A stretch of 64,000 nucleotides of DNA. It comes from Ridgeia piscesae (taxonomy: Eukaryota > Annelida > Polychaeta > Sabellida > Siboglinidae). The stretch's first letter is position 1; each line of letters starts with the position of its first letter. The notes beneath the pieces are model-generated. The model had not been told where the DNA came from. It worked only from the letters and a program-made list of their open reading frames with translations, and did no database searches. The position numbers and the translations under genes were made by a program. Shown piece after piece: positions 11,968-24,205 of the stretch. The stretch lies in assembly GCA_025642075.2 (NCBI GenBank), contig JAODUO010000076.1:271001-335000 (forward strand). The letters run 5' to 3'.

Positions 11968-12393
11968 CTGGGCGGGGCAGTTAACCAGTTACTTCCATCA
12001 TATACCGGTTAAGAGGGCCTCCCATAATATGCTTTTTAAGTAATTTCTTGGGATTGAATATTTGCAGTACTTCAGTGTGATGCAAATTAGGTCTCTAAAT
12101 GGAACCAGTTGTATTCCGCATATAACATGGTGCAATGACAACCAGAATGATATGATGCCAGATAAGTCATTGCCCAGAGTCGTCCACAGTCGTAAAAGGC
12201 AACATTCGTGCTTTTTAAATTGAATTATTTTGTTCAACCCGCACTCTCGATATAACCGTGATATCATTGAATAAATGGTTCGCAAAAAAGTGTTCATATA
12301 ATTATACCTATGACACTCTAAAAACTAAAGACCACATCTGTACAGACGTGATCCATGAAGCATTTGTACAAGTGTTAGAATAATTTGTCAAAC
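11968..12393. other. Intron between E10 and E11
   Basis: Non-repetitive intronic sequence. The minus-strand open frame at 12297-11998 (99 codons) has no recognisable domain and no matching splice phase, so it is left unassigned. Confidence 0.4.
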
Positions 12394-12558
12394 CTGAGCA
12401 TACTGGCAATGATGCCTTTGCTGTAGGCGCTCTTCTCTAGAAACCGAATCGGAACAATGACCGGCTCATCTTCATCGTCGACAGTAGGATACGCTAACTG
12501 AGGGTGAAAGATGGTGACGCCGTGCGACTTATCCACAATGAAGAAGTACTTGTATATG
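12394..12558 (-). CDS. alpha-2/delta-like exon E10: Cache core
   Basis: 165 bp with acceptor GTTGCCAG and donor CTCAG|GTTTG; phase 2 in, phase 2 out. The product YKYFFIVDKSHGVTIFHPQL, then DEPVIVPIRFLEK, matches the Cache core of alpha-2/delta proteins ('YYFAIDPNGYVLLHPNL ... EPVTLDFLD'). The Ser at its start is split between E9 (AG) and E10 (C), which supports the 14581 donor for E9. Cache domains of this family sense small ligands; whether this one does is unknown. Confidence 0.9.
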
Positions 12559-12610
12559 CTGGCAACAACAGGATGAGAACAACATCATACTAGGGATATA
12601 ATGTGTACAT

Positions 12611-12756
12611 ACAAACCGCGTGCCATATGTATATCTGATCGAGGACAATGTCGTGGATTGCATCATCCGGTGCAAGGCCTGGAGTGACAATGCGTTTCAC
12701 CTTGATTTTCATCTCTCCAGACTCGCCTCTGAATAATATAGAACGCATATCTCATT
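12611..12756 (-). repeat. Second copy of exon E11 with intact splice sites (exon part 12617-12728)
   Basis: This 146 bp block matches 11822-11967 at 138 of 146 positions, offset 789 bp. All eight differences fall in the 112 bp exon part. The 28 bp containing the acceptor and the 6 bp donor are identical. Five differences are silent and three conservative or modest (I/L, L/I, K/M). The frame is open. Spliced after E9 it would read in frame into E12, but not into E10 or E11. Confidence 0.9.
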
Positions 12757-12800
12757 TGCTTATGCAACTTTATGAGCAATGCCGGATGTAGGACCCTCTT

Positions 12801-13128
12801 GACGGGGCAGTGTCTCAGGGGTAGAGCATCGGACTCTCGACTATGAGAACCCGTTTTCGAACCCTTTGTTGCGGTGTTAAAACCTTGCGACATTATTTCA
12901 CTCTACATTGCTCCAGTTCACTCAGCTGTATACATGAGTACCTGGCTATAGACAGTGGTGGATATGTGTACTAGCAGCCATCGTGCATTAATTGTAGCAT
13001 ATGGATGGATGCCTCCCAGAGAATCCGAGATGGTGTCTGAGTGAACATGTCTGTCAGGGAATTAAAGTGTAAAGCTCTTTGAACTCTCGCTATATAAGTT
13101 ACTGCGCTATATAAGAACTTGCCTTTTA
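12801..13128 (+). mobile_element. tRNA-derived SINE, family B, full copy
   Basis: The tRNA-like head has box A TGTCTCAGGGGTAGAGC (from 12811) and box B TTTTCGAACCC (near 12853). The body contains ATTGCTCCAGTTCACTCAGC and CCTGGCTATAGACAG. The 3' tail has AGCTCTTTGAACTCTCGCTA and GCGCTATATAAGAACTTGCC. It is followed at once by the (GT)n tract. Two more copies lie at 30199-30420 and 61964-62294. Confidence 0.82.
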
Positions 13129-13135
13129 ATTTTGT

Positions 13136-13597
<462 letters not shown>

Positions 13598-13670
13598 TGT
13601 TTTTGGTGTTTATGTGTGTCAAATCAATCGTCAAACCACATAATGATCACGGAATTGCGATTCTAGACCC

Positions 13671-13676
<6 letters not shown>

Positions 13677-13711
<35 letters not shown>

Positions 13712-14100
13712 CAGAAATCCAAGATGGCGGCCATCTGGTAGAGAAAAATTTAATTATCGAACCAGTGAATTTAGAATCATGTATGAACACACTTTTTAGG
13801 GTAAGTCGACCCCCAAGATTCCGATTCTGACATCAGTTTGACGTAAAGACATCATTTTGATCAAAACATCCAACATGACCGCCACCCGGTAGAGCGAAAA
13901 TGTAACTTTTGAATGGGAACAAAATTAAATTGTTAAAGTGTTATATGTGTAGCTATGATTAATATATTTAATATAGTATCAAAAAACATTACATTCCGGT
14001 ATTGCAATTTCAAGCGAAGAACAAAACCCTGCAAAACCCCGCGCTATATTAAATGCTAGCGTCCATGACCTCCAAACCGTCACCAACGGTCGCCAGTTGT
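13677..14100. repeat. (TA)n tract and imperfect GGCGGCCAT-type repeats
   Basis: (TA)n occupies 13677-13710. Two related lines follow: CCAAGATGGCGGCCATCTGG at about 13721 and CAACATGACCGCCACCCGG at about 13871. Both are followed by TAGAG and an A-rich stretch, which suggests a diverged direct repeat. Confidence 0.5.
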
Positions 14101-14580
14101 GTCAACACACTGTGCATAAATGGCCAGACCAACGCGACAAGACGGGCCCATAAAGTGTGAGGGAGACAATTACAAGTTATCATGAATAACAAGACACTAT
14201 GTTACAGTATATTTTAATGCAGACTGAGAATAAAAGGTTAATTTCATTATTTAGTCTTTGTAATAGATTAATACAACAGCATTTAGCTACCGATGCTAGT
14301 TTGACGTACAGCAATTCATAATGACTAATTACTATGGAACATACTTAACCAAATTGTGATAGGTTACATATCATAAAGGTGTATGATTTTTACTTGTTTG
14401 AGAGTGAGTTAGTCTGTTATTCGGCATATATTTATCGGAGTTTTGACGTATGGTTGTGTGGTAATATGGTTTCCAAGTGGTACTATTATCTGGCAATATG
14501 TTTGTCTTGTAGAATTGCTGTCCAGTGGTATGTTTATCTGGTAGTTTGGTTGTCTGGATGAGTTAAAGTGATGTACAAAC

Positions 14581-14686
14581 CTGTCCTTTACTATCGTTTG
14601 AAACTCCTGGACATTCATTTGCAGTGCAACGACGCCGATGAACACGTGTTTAAAAAAAACCGGCAATGACATTGTCAGGAGGACAA
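14581..14686 (-). CDS. alpha-2/delta-like exon E9
   Basis: 106 bp with acceptor TGTTGCAG and donor GACAG|GTTTGT. Two bases complete an Ile codon begun in E8, and the exon ends in phase 2. The product VLLTMSLPVFFKH.VFIGVVALQ matches the strand pair before the Cache core ('TGTLPVF ... LILGVMGVDV'). An earlier GTAAAG (14591) is a possible donor but gives the wrong phase for E10, so the later one is preferred. Confidence 0.85.
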
Positions 14687-15181
14687 CTGCAACATACAAT
14701 CACGCCATGTAGTAATCCCTTATGTTGTTTCACGCATGTCGTTTTTATAATTATATGCTAACTAAAGTGTGTTTTAATTGTTTTTTATTTATTTGCCTCG
14801 ACTCGAAACACTCAAAGAAACCACGTATAGCCATACCTCAAACGTATACCAGTATGAATATATAATTAAAAAATTGCCTATGTACGAACTGAGTCGCTTA
14901 TGATCTGTAACGCTATCGTTGATAGCGATATGGTGTCACATTAAACAATTAATATTTTTTTTATTTACTTTTGCCTATGCCTAATTACGCCGCAACTTGT
15001 GAGCTTCACAAAAACATTCGTCGTCACTATAAAAGAGCAGTGTTGAATAACGTCACAACTCAATGAAAACGCTTGGATGGTTGTTTAGCAACTGCTAAAT
15101 ATACCTACCACCCGGACATCGTCAAGTTCACTCTCTAGTGATACACGAAAATTGTATATTCTATATTGGTAAGGTTCTTAC

Positions 15182-15347
15182 TTATTTCATCTCTGTCATA
15201 TGTTGGCGTTGTTAATACGGCATTGTCCATACTCTCATCTGCCATGTAGATGAAGAACTCACGCAGCTGTTCGTACATCGGTATTCCACTGGATCTGTTG
15301 TACAAATCACCCACACGTCTTGTGGACACTTCGATGTGTAGCCCTTT
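15182..15347 (-). CDS. alpha-2/delta-like exon E8
   Basis: 166 bp with acceptor GTATTCAG and strong donor AATAA|GTAAGA; phase 0 in, phase 1 out. The product starts KGLHIEVSTRRVGDLYN and ends TYDRDE, in the position of the alpha-2/delta 'GYYYEIPSIGAIRIN ... YLD' segment that links VWA to Cache. It joins E9 as DEI-IVLL in frame. Confidence 0.82.
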
Positions 15348-16640
15348 CTGAATACAACCATGACCTCAGATACAATTTGTAACTGGAGAATCACATTCAA
15401 GTTTATTTCAAGTTTAAATGTATAGTTTTTCTGCATGTACACAGGTAATTTACAATATTATATTCGATAATATATTTCCACCCATGGTCTATTCAATCGC
15501 TCACCTTTGACAACATTACAACATACATACATGAACATATAATATGTAAAATATTAGTACCAGAATTGTGAAATATTTTATTTGGAATATTCATTATGTT
15601 TATTTCTAAAAGAACTACTACAATTACGCCCATAGACAAATGTTTCTTCTTTGCCTCAGAAACGGTTTAGTTATTTAATATTAGAGATAATAGATATGTG
15701 TGTATATGAAGCCATTTTAAGATTTACTAAAAGCCGTAACAACATAGGTTGATAGAAGAATTCAAGTTATTACGTTACATTACAAAAGGATAAGATTATC
15801 TTTGCACAATGAAGTGACATGTAGTTGTTAAGATTAACCCCGATGAAGGTAGCATGCAACAATTGCAAGAAACTAAACGTTCACTAAATATGGGTAACTG
15901 TTGACGCAAAGCTGACTTTCGCCGATTATATAAACAAAATAATAAACATACAATGTGCATTACAGTAATATTCTAAGAACTTAAGCGGTTTTATTGTTAA
16001 ACAAAAAAGCATTATTCAAAGAGTAAATGAAAAAATAAGTACGCAATCATAATATTTGTATTTTCACATGACGAAATGTATAAGGGCGCGAATGATGTGA
16101 TTACAACACGAATAGGTAACACAATTTATGCAATGTTATACTTATTATTGCCTGTTTTTCTTTTCCTGAGAGCGAGACCATCAATTCGGTCAGACGCGAG
16201 AAACAATCTGAAACAAAACATGCGCGCACAATGTACAATAACTATTTCAACGACGGCTTTGCTCAAAACAGCTTTACAACGGGAGTGACATTATCTGACC
16301 ATCATGGCGTGGTGGTAGCGCTCCAGAAAGACTATTGCACAACAAAACAAAACAATCACGTGATAGCCTAACAGGCAGCAAGCATAATTTTGAGTCGCAG
16401 TGTCTGTTATGTTTTCAAAGGAGTATACGACGAGCTGCTAATTCTTACCGACATTACACACTCATGAAGCATCAGTGGTCGCCGCGACGCTGTTTTTTTA
16501 TATCTACAAAATGTATTATATATGTAATTTAAAGTAGTTTTATATATCGAGCGACTTCGGACAGACGTCAGCCATCCGTTGCGTTTACACATTTCGTGGC
16601 ACCGAAGACTTCGTAGGCCGGGCAAGGCAATTACCTCATT
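15348..16640. other. Intron upstream of E8
   Basis: AT-rich intronic sequence. An exon of length 2 mod 3 must lie between here and 27375 to bridge E7 and E8, but I could not locate it. A short tRNA-head-like string (GGCGTGGTGGTAGCGC) at about 16304 may be a SINE scrap. Confidence 0.35.
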
Positions 16641-16649
16641 TTGGCTGAT

Positions 16650-18000
16650 TGCAAGGCTCTTTGTTTGATCAATGTGTCTGCCGAATACCATTCAGACTTT
16701 GCACCCACTGCCGTCCAGCATCTACGGGTGTCACACCCAGATTACAGTGGACAGTTCACAGACGACTTACGCCGTTTAAGTGTATGGCATCAGGGAGTGC
16801 AGCAGTGTTACTATTTATAATTTTTCTTCACTGCTTAGCCAAATACAGTACATATCAGAGAGGCATATCATCTACCAAAGTAAGAACATTACACCAGCAT
16901 GCACCGCCTAATTCTACAGACTATATATGCACAGACTTTCTAGAAGTAAGCGATGATATTGTTTTGTCTCCCATTCATACATTTGATTGTCTCAATCATA
17001 AGGCGAAACGTGCAGTCTGTTATTTCTGCAGACTTTCGGTGTCGAAAACATTTTCTACAATGTCTTGCCACAAACATCAATCCTATTACTCTTTATAAGA
17101 AGCGGCGACGTAAGCGCGAATCCAGGCCCCCTTGAAAGCAAAAGCAACTTAACGCCGAAGAAATCGTGTAGTTGTTGCGGCACGCAAAGGTGTTACTGCC
17201 CGTAGTAGAGCAATCTCGTGTGACTCATGCGAGCAGTGGATACACAACCGACCTGCTGGTGTGTTCAGCAATGAATCATACGATGAGAATAGTATGTATG
17301 TGATATCGACGGTGCAACGGTGGCGGTGGCGGCATGGTGAGAAACAGGACAAAACAGGACAATTATATTTTGTTTTCTTGAGCTATCCCGCGTCTCCTGA
17401 AAAAGTTGACCCCCATCTGGCAGTAGTGGTAGGACATCGACTACCGTCCCCGCCCACCTTGCGAGGGTATAAATGCACCAGATGCCCCCTTAGCGCGTGA
17501 TTATGTATGACCTAGTGGTCCTTCGTTTCTTACTGGCAGCGTGGCTTTTCGATTATCGGTGAGTTGCCTATATCTAGTGGTAGAAGTGCGTAAGGGCCAT
17601 GACCAACGGCGGTTGCTTTTGTGTGCGAACGATGCTCTTTTCACGCCCTCCCCTTTGCCAATGACAACGCTGACGACCACTTCAGTGAGATTCCTGTCAT
17701 TACAACGTCATCAAACATGGAGTATAAGGGACGTTCTTCGGATGGCATCGATCACGTTTCATTGGACGAATTCAACTATTTTCTATGAAAAGGCTTAGAT
17801 TTTATCCATCTTAGCGCCAGACGTTTACTGCCTAAACTGGATGAACTATTTGTTGTCGCTTCAAAAACAAAGGCAGCTGTGATTAGTGTAAGCGACACAT
17901 GACTTGATGACTCGGTTGAGGACTCCGAGGTCGACCTGCCGGGATAGTCAATCCTCCGTCATGACCGTAACCGGAACGGGAGTGGTGTGTACATTTATAT
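16650..18000 (+). pseudogene. CR1-like LINE, 5' part: 2A-like motif, PHD-like finger, endonuclease N-terminus
   Basis: At 17080-17130 the frame reads ILLLFIRSGDVSANPGP, a 2A-like ribosome-skipping motif of the kind known at the ORF1 start of some CR1/L2 LINEs. A Cys-rich finger follows (SCSCCGTQ near 17165, then after a shift ISCDSCEQWIHN near 17208-17245). Next come an acidic linker and, from 17794, an endonuclease start: LSARRLLPKLDEL, KAAVISVSDT and HDRNRNGSG. Stops at the endonuclease WLDD and GYS positions and several shifts show decay. The element stops near 18000, so the catalytic endonuclease half and RT are absent. Confidence 0.8.
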
Positions 18001-18416
18001 CCTTGTTGGGCTAATGATTGTTTGGTTGTTATTTGCTTGCCACTAAGAAAACATGATTTGGTTAACGATGGTTTTTCAATGGTTTCAATGGTTTGTTATT
18101 GAAAATAAAACATCGTTGATCGACTATTCGTTAATACTTATTGGCTGAATGGTGATTTGAGCGTCGCGTTGGGCATCATGCCTTTGACCTAATGTTAACG
18201 AAGCACATTGTCGTTGCATATTGTATCTAGAAACATATCAAATGTTCAAATGGAAATAAAGCAGTATAAACAAATAATCATTCGTCCTGCTATATATGCA
18301 TTTTCCTAAGAAAATAGTTCAAATGACACTTTACACATAAATTAACTTTAAGGCTTCACGGCAATCATTTCCGGTGTCATATTTATTACCACTGTTACGT
18401 GATTATGTCCAAGACA
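18001..18416. other. Intronic sequence between LINE fragment and LTR element
   Basis: I see no feature here other than the flanks of the two elements. Confidence 0.35.
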
Positions 18417-18589
18417 TGTTACCATCTAGCGAATGGCGGCGCAACTATAAAGTATAGTTGCGCGTCGAGATGACGCGTCAGAGCACATGTTTGTCTGCTG
18501 GAGACATTTTGTCGTAGATTAAACTGTTGGGGCCAAGTCATGTATTCGCGTCGTTATTATTCATAGGCGTAATCACGGATACCGAAACA
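18417..18589 (+). repeat. 5' LTR of gypsy element 1
   Basis: A TG...CA-bounded block of 173 bp that matches 22223-22380. Shared words include TCGAGATGACGCGTCAGAGCA and TTTTGTCGTAGATTAAA. It is followed directly by TGGAGACTAAGGAGAC, in the position of a tRNA primer-binding site. Confidence 0.8.
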
Positions 18590-19270
18590 TGGAGACTAAG
18601 GAGACAAAGCCATGTGGATGTATGACGGTTTCCAATTCGCAACACCACGACGAACATTTTTCAGCTTTTGACGAATTCGCTATAGGGGACGCAAACGAAA
18701 CGTTTGAACGGTATAAGTTCAATAGCCGGAAACAGGAGGATGGAGACATTTTGAAGATTCCCATGCCGATCTACGCGTGTTGACAAAAAAACTTTTTAAT
18801 AAATACGCAAGCTCGATGACACGAGATAAGGATCATCTTAGGCATAAGACAGTCGGAGACGCAACAAGAGTTGCTTAAGATCCGCAGGGTTTCTCTGAAT
18901 GTGTGTGTAGATGTCTGCAGGGCAGCAGAGTCGGCTATATAACACAGGACAGTACTGGATGATGTATATGAACCTGTATATGTCGTCAATTCTGGTCGTC
19001 TACCCAAGCGTGATTGTCGATCGGCAGGCGTCACGCTCCAAATAAATAAATGTGCCCTGCTTATGGAAAGATTTGCAATAATTGTGTGGCCAAGGATCTT
19101 TGTGAACGGAAGTGCATGAAAGGGCGCGGCAGACACCAGCAGTCTAGAAACCAGCACCAACCACGTGTGTTCAACATACCTGACAACAATGAGCCTGATG
19201 AAGACGACGACAGTGGTGACGCCAGGCTGTACTCACTGACACCACGAAAACAGGGCTCATAGGCGAAGTG
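18590..19270 (+). pseudogene. Gypsy element 1: gag relic with CCHC region
   Basis: The gag frame (18589-18783) contains FDEFAIGDANETFERYKFNS. After stops, SLNVCVDVCRAAESA follows near 18900. A zinc-knuckle-like CPAYGKICNNC and an acidic tail (PDEDDDSGD) lie at 19050-19262. These are gag features of the gypsy lineage often annotated as K02A2.6-like. Frameshifts split it into at least three pieces. Confidence 0.78.
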
Positions 19271-19950
19271 TCGAATGCTCGTAAACGGGAAACAGCTTGT
19301 ATTGCAAATCGACACAGGGGTCGCAGTCAATGTGCTGCCAGCAGATACGCCAGAGATGCTGTCCCATACAATGGCGTTCTCACAATATGGAATAAGACGA
19401 TGATAAAACCGCTGGGGAAGTGTCGAATGCTGCTGAGCAATCCAAAAACAGAGACATCACATGATGTTGAGTTCGTCGTCTTCAAGGACACTAATTTCCA
19501 TCATCAAAAAATAAATGAAGGACGGTCAGCCAATTCTAGGTTTACAGACCAGCGAGCAAATGCATCTGGTGAAAATACAGGACAACAACTTTCATCGCGT
19601 CCAAGATGATAGTTATTTCAATTCATTGTCTGATGACAAGCTGGAAGAGTTTCCAGATGAGCAACACCTCACAGTCAACCCAGAAGTGTGTCCCAAGATC
19701 ATGGCTTGCCGTTGGATATCCATGGCCATTCGACCGCAACTTAAGGGCGAACTCGAGCGACTGACAACTATGCATATGGGTGTCATTGCTCCTGTGGATG
19801 AACCGATACCATGGGTCAGTCAAGTGGTAGTTATGAAGAAGACATCAGGCGCATTACGGATGTGCATAGACCGTCACGAACTCAACAAACCGTTGCAGCG
19901 TGAGCATTATACGTTGCCAATTCTCGAATATGTGCTCCATGAGCTATAAG
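19271..19950 (+). pseudogene. Gypsy element 1: protease and N-terminal reverse transcriptase
   Basis: The protease reads VLQIDTGVAVNVLP with its catalytic DTG at 19311-19319. After a stop and shift, a frame at 19515-19949 carries PVDEPIPWVSQVVVMKKTSGALRMCIDRHELNK, the gypsy RT fingers block, and ends YTLPILEYVL. The next part of the palm (the DLKSGYW-type block) is deleted. Confidence 0.82.
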
Positions 19951-19974
19951 GCGTAATTGTTTCCTTTTGGCGCA

Positions 19975-20620
19975 ACGGTGTTGAAGTGTTCCAAAAAAAT
20001 TTCTAGAAGCCTTGCGTGGCCTATCAGGCATGATCTGCATAGCGGCCGACATAATGATCTATGGCAAGGCAACACTAATTGGTCACCGAATCACAAAGGA
20101 ATGGTTAGGCGTGGACCCAGCTAAGGTATCTGCAATCAGTGAGATCCAGCCACTGATTAATATCAGCGAATCGCGCCGATTCATGGGCATGGCGAACTAC
20201 CTGGCTCGGTTCCTGCCTCACCTCACCATGCAACCGCTACACAAACTGCTCAAGAATTACGTCCCCTATGTATGGTCCAAGACTCAACAAACATCCTTCA
20301 ATGCAGTCAAGGTGATGCTGGCAGAGGCCCCTGTTCTTGCGTTCTACAACTCGGACAAGGAACTAGTGCTGGAGAACGATGCGAGTGAGTACGGACTCTG
20401 GTCGGTTTTGCTACAAAATGGCAAGCTAGTAGCATACGCAAGCCGATCTCTGTCTTTATTTGAACGCCATTACGCTATGACCGAGAATGAAATGTTGAGC
20501 GTGTTGTTTGGTTTGAACACGTTTCACCACCACACATACAATCGAGATGTCACTGTGGTGACTGACCATAAACCGCTAGTTGCGATCCGGTCGAAGCCAC
20601 TAGGGAAAGCTTCCTAGCGG
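19975..20620 (+). pseudogene. Gypsy element 1: RT palm end, connection and RNase H
   Basis: The frame contains GMICIAADIMIYG, where the usual catalytic Asp pair reads Ala-Asp. GHRITKEWLGVDPAK follows, then MANYLARFLP and an RNase H region with LVLENDASEYGL, YASRSLS, TENEML and TDHKPL. The RT box change and the upstream palm deletion make it catalytically dead. Confidence 0.85.
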
Positions 20621-20789
20621 CTACAACACATGCTGCTGAAACCATAAGAGTACTCGTACCAGCCGACATACAAACCTGGAAAAGCCATACAGGTCGGCGA
20701 CGCTTTGTCCCAAGCACCCACAGCACCCGGTGACGGATGAAGTAACCATCAACAACGTCACGCTCACAGCGTTCATTCCTAGACCAGAT

Positions 20790-22080
20790 CCGTGGTGCTA
20801 CATTACTGGACCCTGTCCTGCAAAAACTGGATACAATCATCATGTAAGCATGGTCAAATGACAGAAGACGCGTGTCAGATCGTCTGCTACCCTACTTCAG
20901 CTGACGAGCTGACGATCCAGGATGGTGTCATATTTCGCGGAGAATGCATAGCAGTACCGTCTTCACTGCGAAAGAGCATGACAGAGAAAGTACATGCCGG
21001 CCATACAGACATCAACTCATCTTTAAGGAGAGCACGATACCTGATTTACTGGCCCCAGATGTCAACAGACACCCGTCACTACGTAGAAGCATGTGGTATG
21101 TGAGCAACCTACGCCGACAAGCAATTTGCAGAGTCATTGGTCATGACTGAGACCCCAGACTTACCATGGCAGAAAGTAGAGTCGGATTTGTTCTCGTGGT
21201 CCGGAAGGGACTATGGTAACAACATTTTACCACAGCGGTTTCTTCGAGTTAGACAACACGAAGAACAATTTCAGTCGACACGGCATACAGCTAACACTTG
21301 TTAATGACAATGTACCACAGTATTCTTCGTCTGTATTCAGAAATTCACACAGAACTGGCAGTTTGGGCACGAGACTATCAGTCCAGGCAACAGCCAAGCC
21401 AACGGTGCTGCCGAAGCGGCGGTAAAAATTGCCAAGTGGCTGCTGAGAAAGTGCAAGACAACTGGGGAAGATCCATACATTGGTCTTCTGAACATTCGTA
21501 ACACACCGTCTGAACGAATGCCAACGAGCTTTTCATAGCATCTGTTTGGCAGACGTACCAAAACGTTGCTGCCAACAACAAACAACCAGTTGAAACCAGG
21601 TAGTCCTGCATATGTCGGAAAGCAATCTGACGGTCAGCGATCGATCTTCCGATGAGTATTGAACACAGACCACTCTAGGCGTGACTTACGACGTTTGACT
21701 ATCGGCGAAACGATCGGAATGCAGCCATTAGAACACGGCAGGACAGAGTGGGTTGAGGCAACGGTTCACAAAGCTGTGTCCAATCGATCGTACGATGTCG
21801 TAACAGCGACTGGACGCCATTAATGTCGAAACTGCCGAATGCTACCACCTAGTGGCATACAGAGATATCGAGCATACGATTCGGAGACCGTCACTGTTGA
21901 GACAAACAATAGGACCGCAACAGTATCACAGAATACATGACCAAGTAAGGTAGTTGTGCCAGAAGACACGCGAGCACGTGGTCCCATGACTACACGATCC
22001 GGGAGAGTAGTCAGCCCCGTGGACATATTGAACTTGTTGTAGATCAAGTCTATAGACAAACTGAAATTGGACTTACATGT
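20790..22080 (+). pseudogene. Gypsy element 1: integrase and C-terminal region
   Basis: The HHCC finger region reads KVHAGHTDINSSLRRARYLIYWP (20990-21060). After a deletion, the C-terminal half of the core appears as SQANGAAEAAVKIAKWLLRK, with the third catalytic Glu (near 21400), and IRNTPSERMPTS. The pol tail has TTRSGRVVSPVD near 21990. The first two core Asp blocks are damaged, with a stop after EACGM. Confidence 0.78.
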
Positions 22081-22222
22081 AATAGTGGCAGCCTAATCAT
22101 GTTAACTTTAATAATCGTTTAATTTACTGTACTGTATACGTACACTGGATAGTGTTAGTCTAATAATATTGTCAATGTATGCGTTTCGAGTGATGTTACA
22201 CAGCTTTATAAGGAGGGAGACG

Positions 22223-22380
22223 TGCTGCCATGAAGCGAATGGCGACGCAATTATAAAATATAGTTGCTTGTCGAGATGACGCGTCAGAGCAGATGTATGC
22301 TGGTGACACTTTGTCGTAGATTAAAACTGTTGGGGCCTAGTCATGTATTATTTAAAGACGTGATCACAGATAACGAAACA
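22223..22380 (+). repeat. 3' LTR of gypsy element 1
   Basis: A 158 bp partner of the 18417 LTR, preceded by the polypurine tract AAGGAGGGAGA. It ends CGAAACA like the 5' copy. No target-site duplication is evident (GACA against ACCA). Confidence 0.8.
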
Positions 22381-23555
22381 ACCACCATACACTACTTTAT
22401 CTACGGTCATTCAGACTTACCTAGGCATATTGTGATAAACATATTAGAATATCCTTCATACTTTGGTTGACCATCAATAAGGTTAACAAGAGTTGTCGTC
22501 TCCTCGACAGGTTTGGCGCCAGATATAAGCACAATGACACGTTCTGTAACAAGACCACACCATTAAACCGCAGCGAAACCCTTACCTAATTGTATCTGTA
22601 AAACTAATTTATTAATGGATGACCAAACGATAACAACTGACTGAATTAATGTACGAAAATACTTGTTGTTTAATATATTTGTAGTAACATGTCACTAGTA
22701 ACTAGTGTTCTCAAACTGGGGTCACGTTATCATCCGAGTGGTCGCTTGGCAATTCCATAGCCCTGGCCATCCCTTGATCTTCTATTTACGTCGCGTTCAC
22801 AAACATTTACTATTATTTAATAACAATAATAAATAGCTTATATGGCGCCAATATCTTCAGAATACGAGCTCAATGATGCAACAATTGCAGACGATTTAGT
22901 AGCTCCGTAACTAAAGGTTTCATTACATTTGTTGTCTTTAGTTGTCCAGTTTGGTGATTAAAGATTCATTTCAAATGCTAATAAGAAAACAAATACATGA
23001 AACGAAAGAAATATGATTTCGCAGCAACATTTGTTTCGTTTCAAACCGACATGCTAATGATAATCAAATGAAGTAATGCGTGTCAATACCAGACGAGATA
23101 ATTGCATTATAACATGAAAGCCCTTAAATGTTGTTTACTGCGGATTAAGTGTTGTTATTCCTGCCCACGAAATGAGAGACGAAAACAAAGCCCGGTTACC
23201 AAACAAATGCGAATAAATGTTAGCAAGATAAAAACGCTATATTCTTAAAGGTAAACCCTACATATATAGTTCCTTTCTGTTCAGGTCATATTGGCCCATG
23301 CAGTCATTTCACAGTTCAGTCATTTGATTTCTGAGCGAGCTTTCACGCGTTGGCATCTAAGAATGGAATCAAACATAATAACAATATTCAATGCTTATTT
23401 ATTTATGGAGTTTATCTAAAGTGTATAGGTGACATCAACGGATGTGCTTCCCAGCATAACTACGCTACTGTCGAATTTTTCAAGACGATTACAATAATAA
23501 ATCCACATGCACGTTTTATTTAATTGAAACGGTTATCAAAGACCTATCAAATACT
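22381..23555. other. Intronic sequence with one LINE-tail-like scrap
   Basis: At about 22801-22880 the minus strand has GGCGCCATATAAG followed by TTATTATTG, resembling the LINE tails at 3950 and 36150. The rest is AT-rich with no recognised feature. Confidence 0.4.
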
Positions 23556-23841
<286 letters not shown>

Positions 23842-24205
23842 AAGTCAGCAATATATCAGGTATGGATATATACACAAAGTTAATGAAGCGTAATATGGAT
23901 TGTTACAAAACTGTCGACATGTAAGCTAAAAATAACTAGACTAACGTAGATTAATTATTATAACGTTCATATGTGATATTGCTCTAATAATGCACAGTGG
24001 TATGCATAAATATCAAATATGTACAACTGTTATTTACGGCATTTGTATTGAGCTCACCAGTGTCTCAAAACACGTTCTTAAATCGTAAGTTTTCAGTCTA
24101 TCTGAGACACATAAGGGAATCATATTTAAGAAGGAAGCATGTAAGGATATTTAGAGTTACTAGGTACTTGAATTATGGGAACTAGGCTACCAGTAGATTT
24201 TATTT

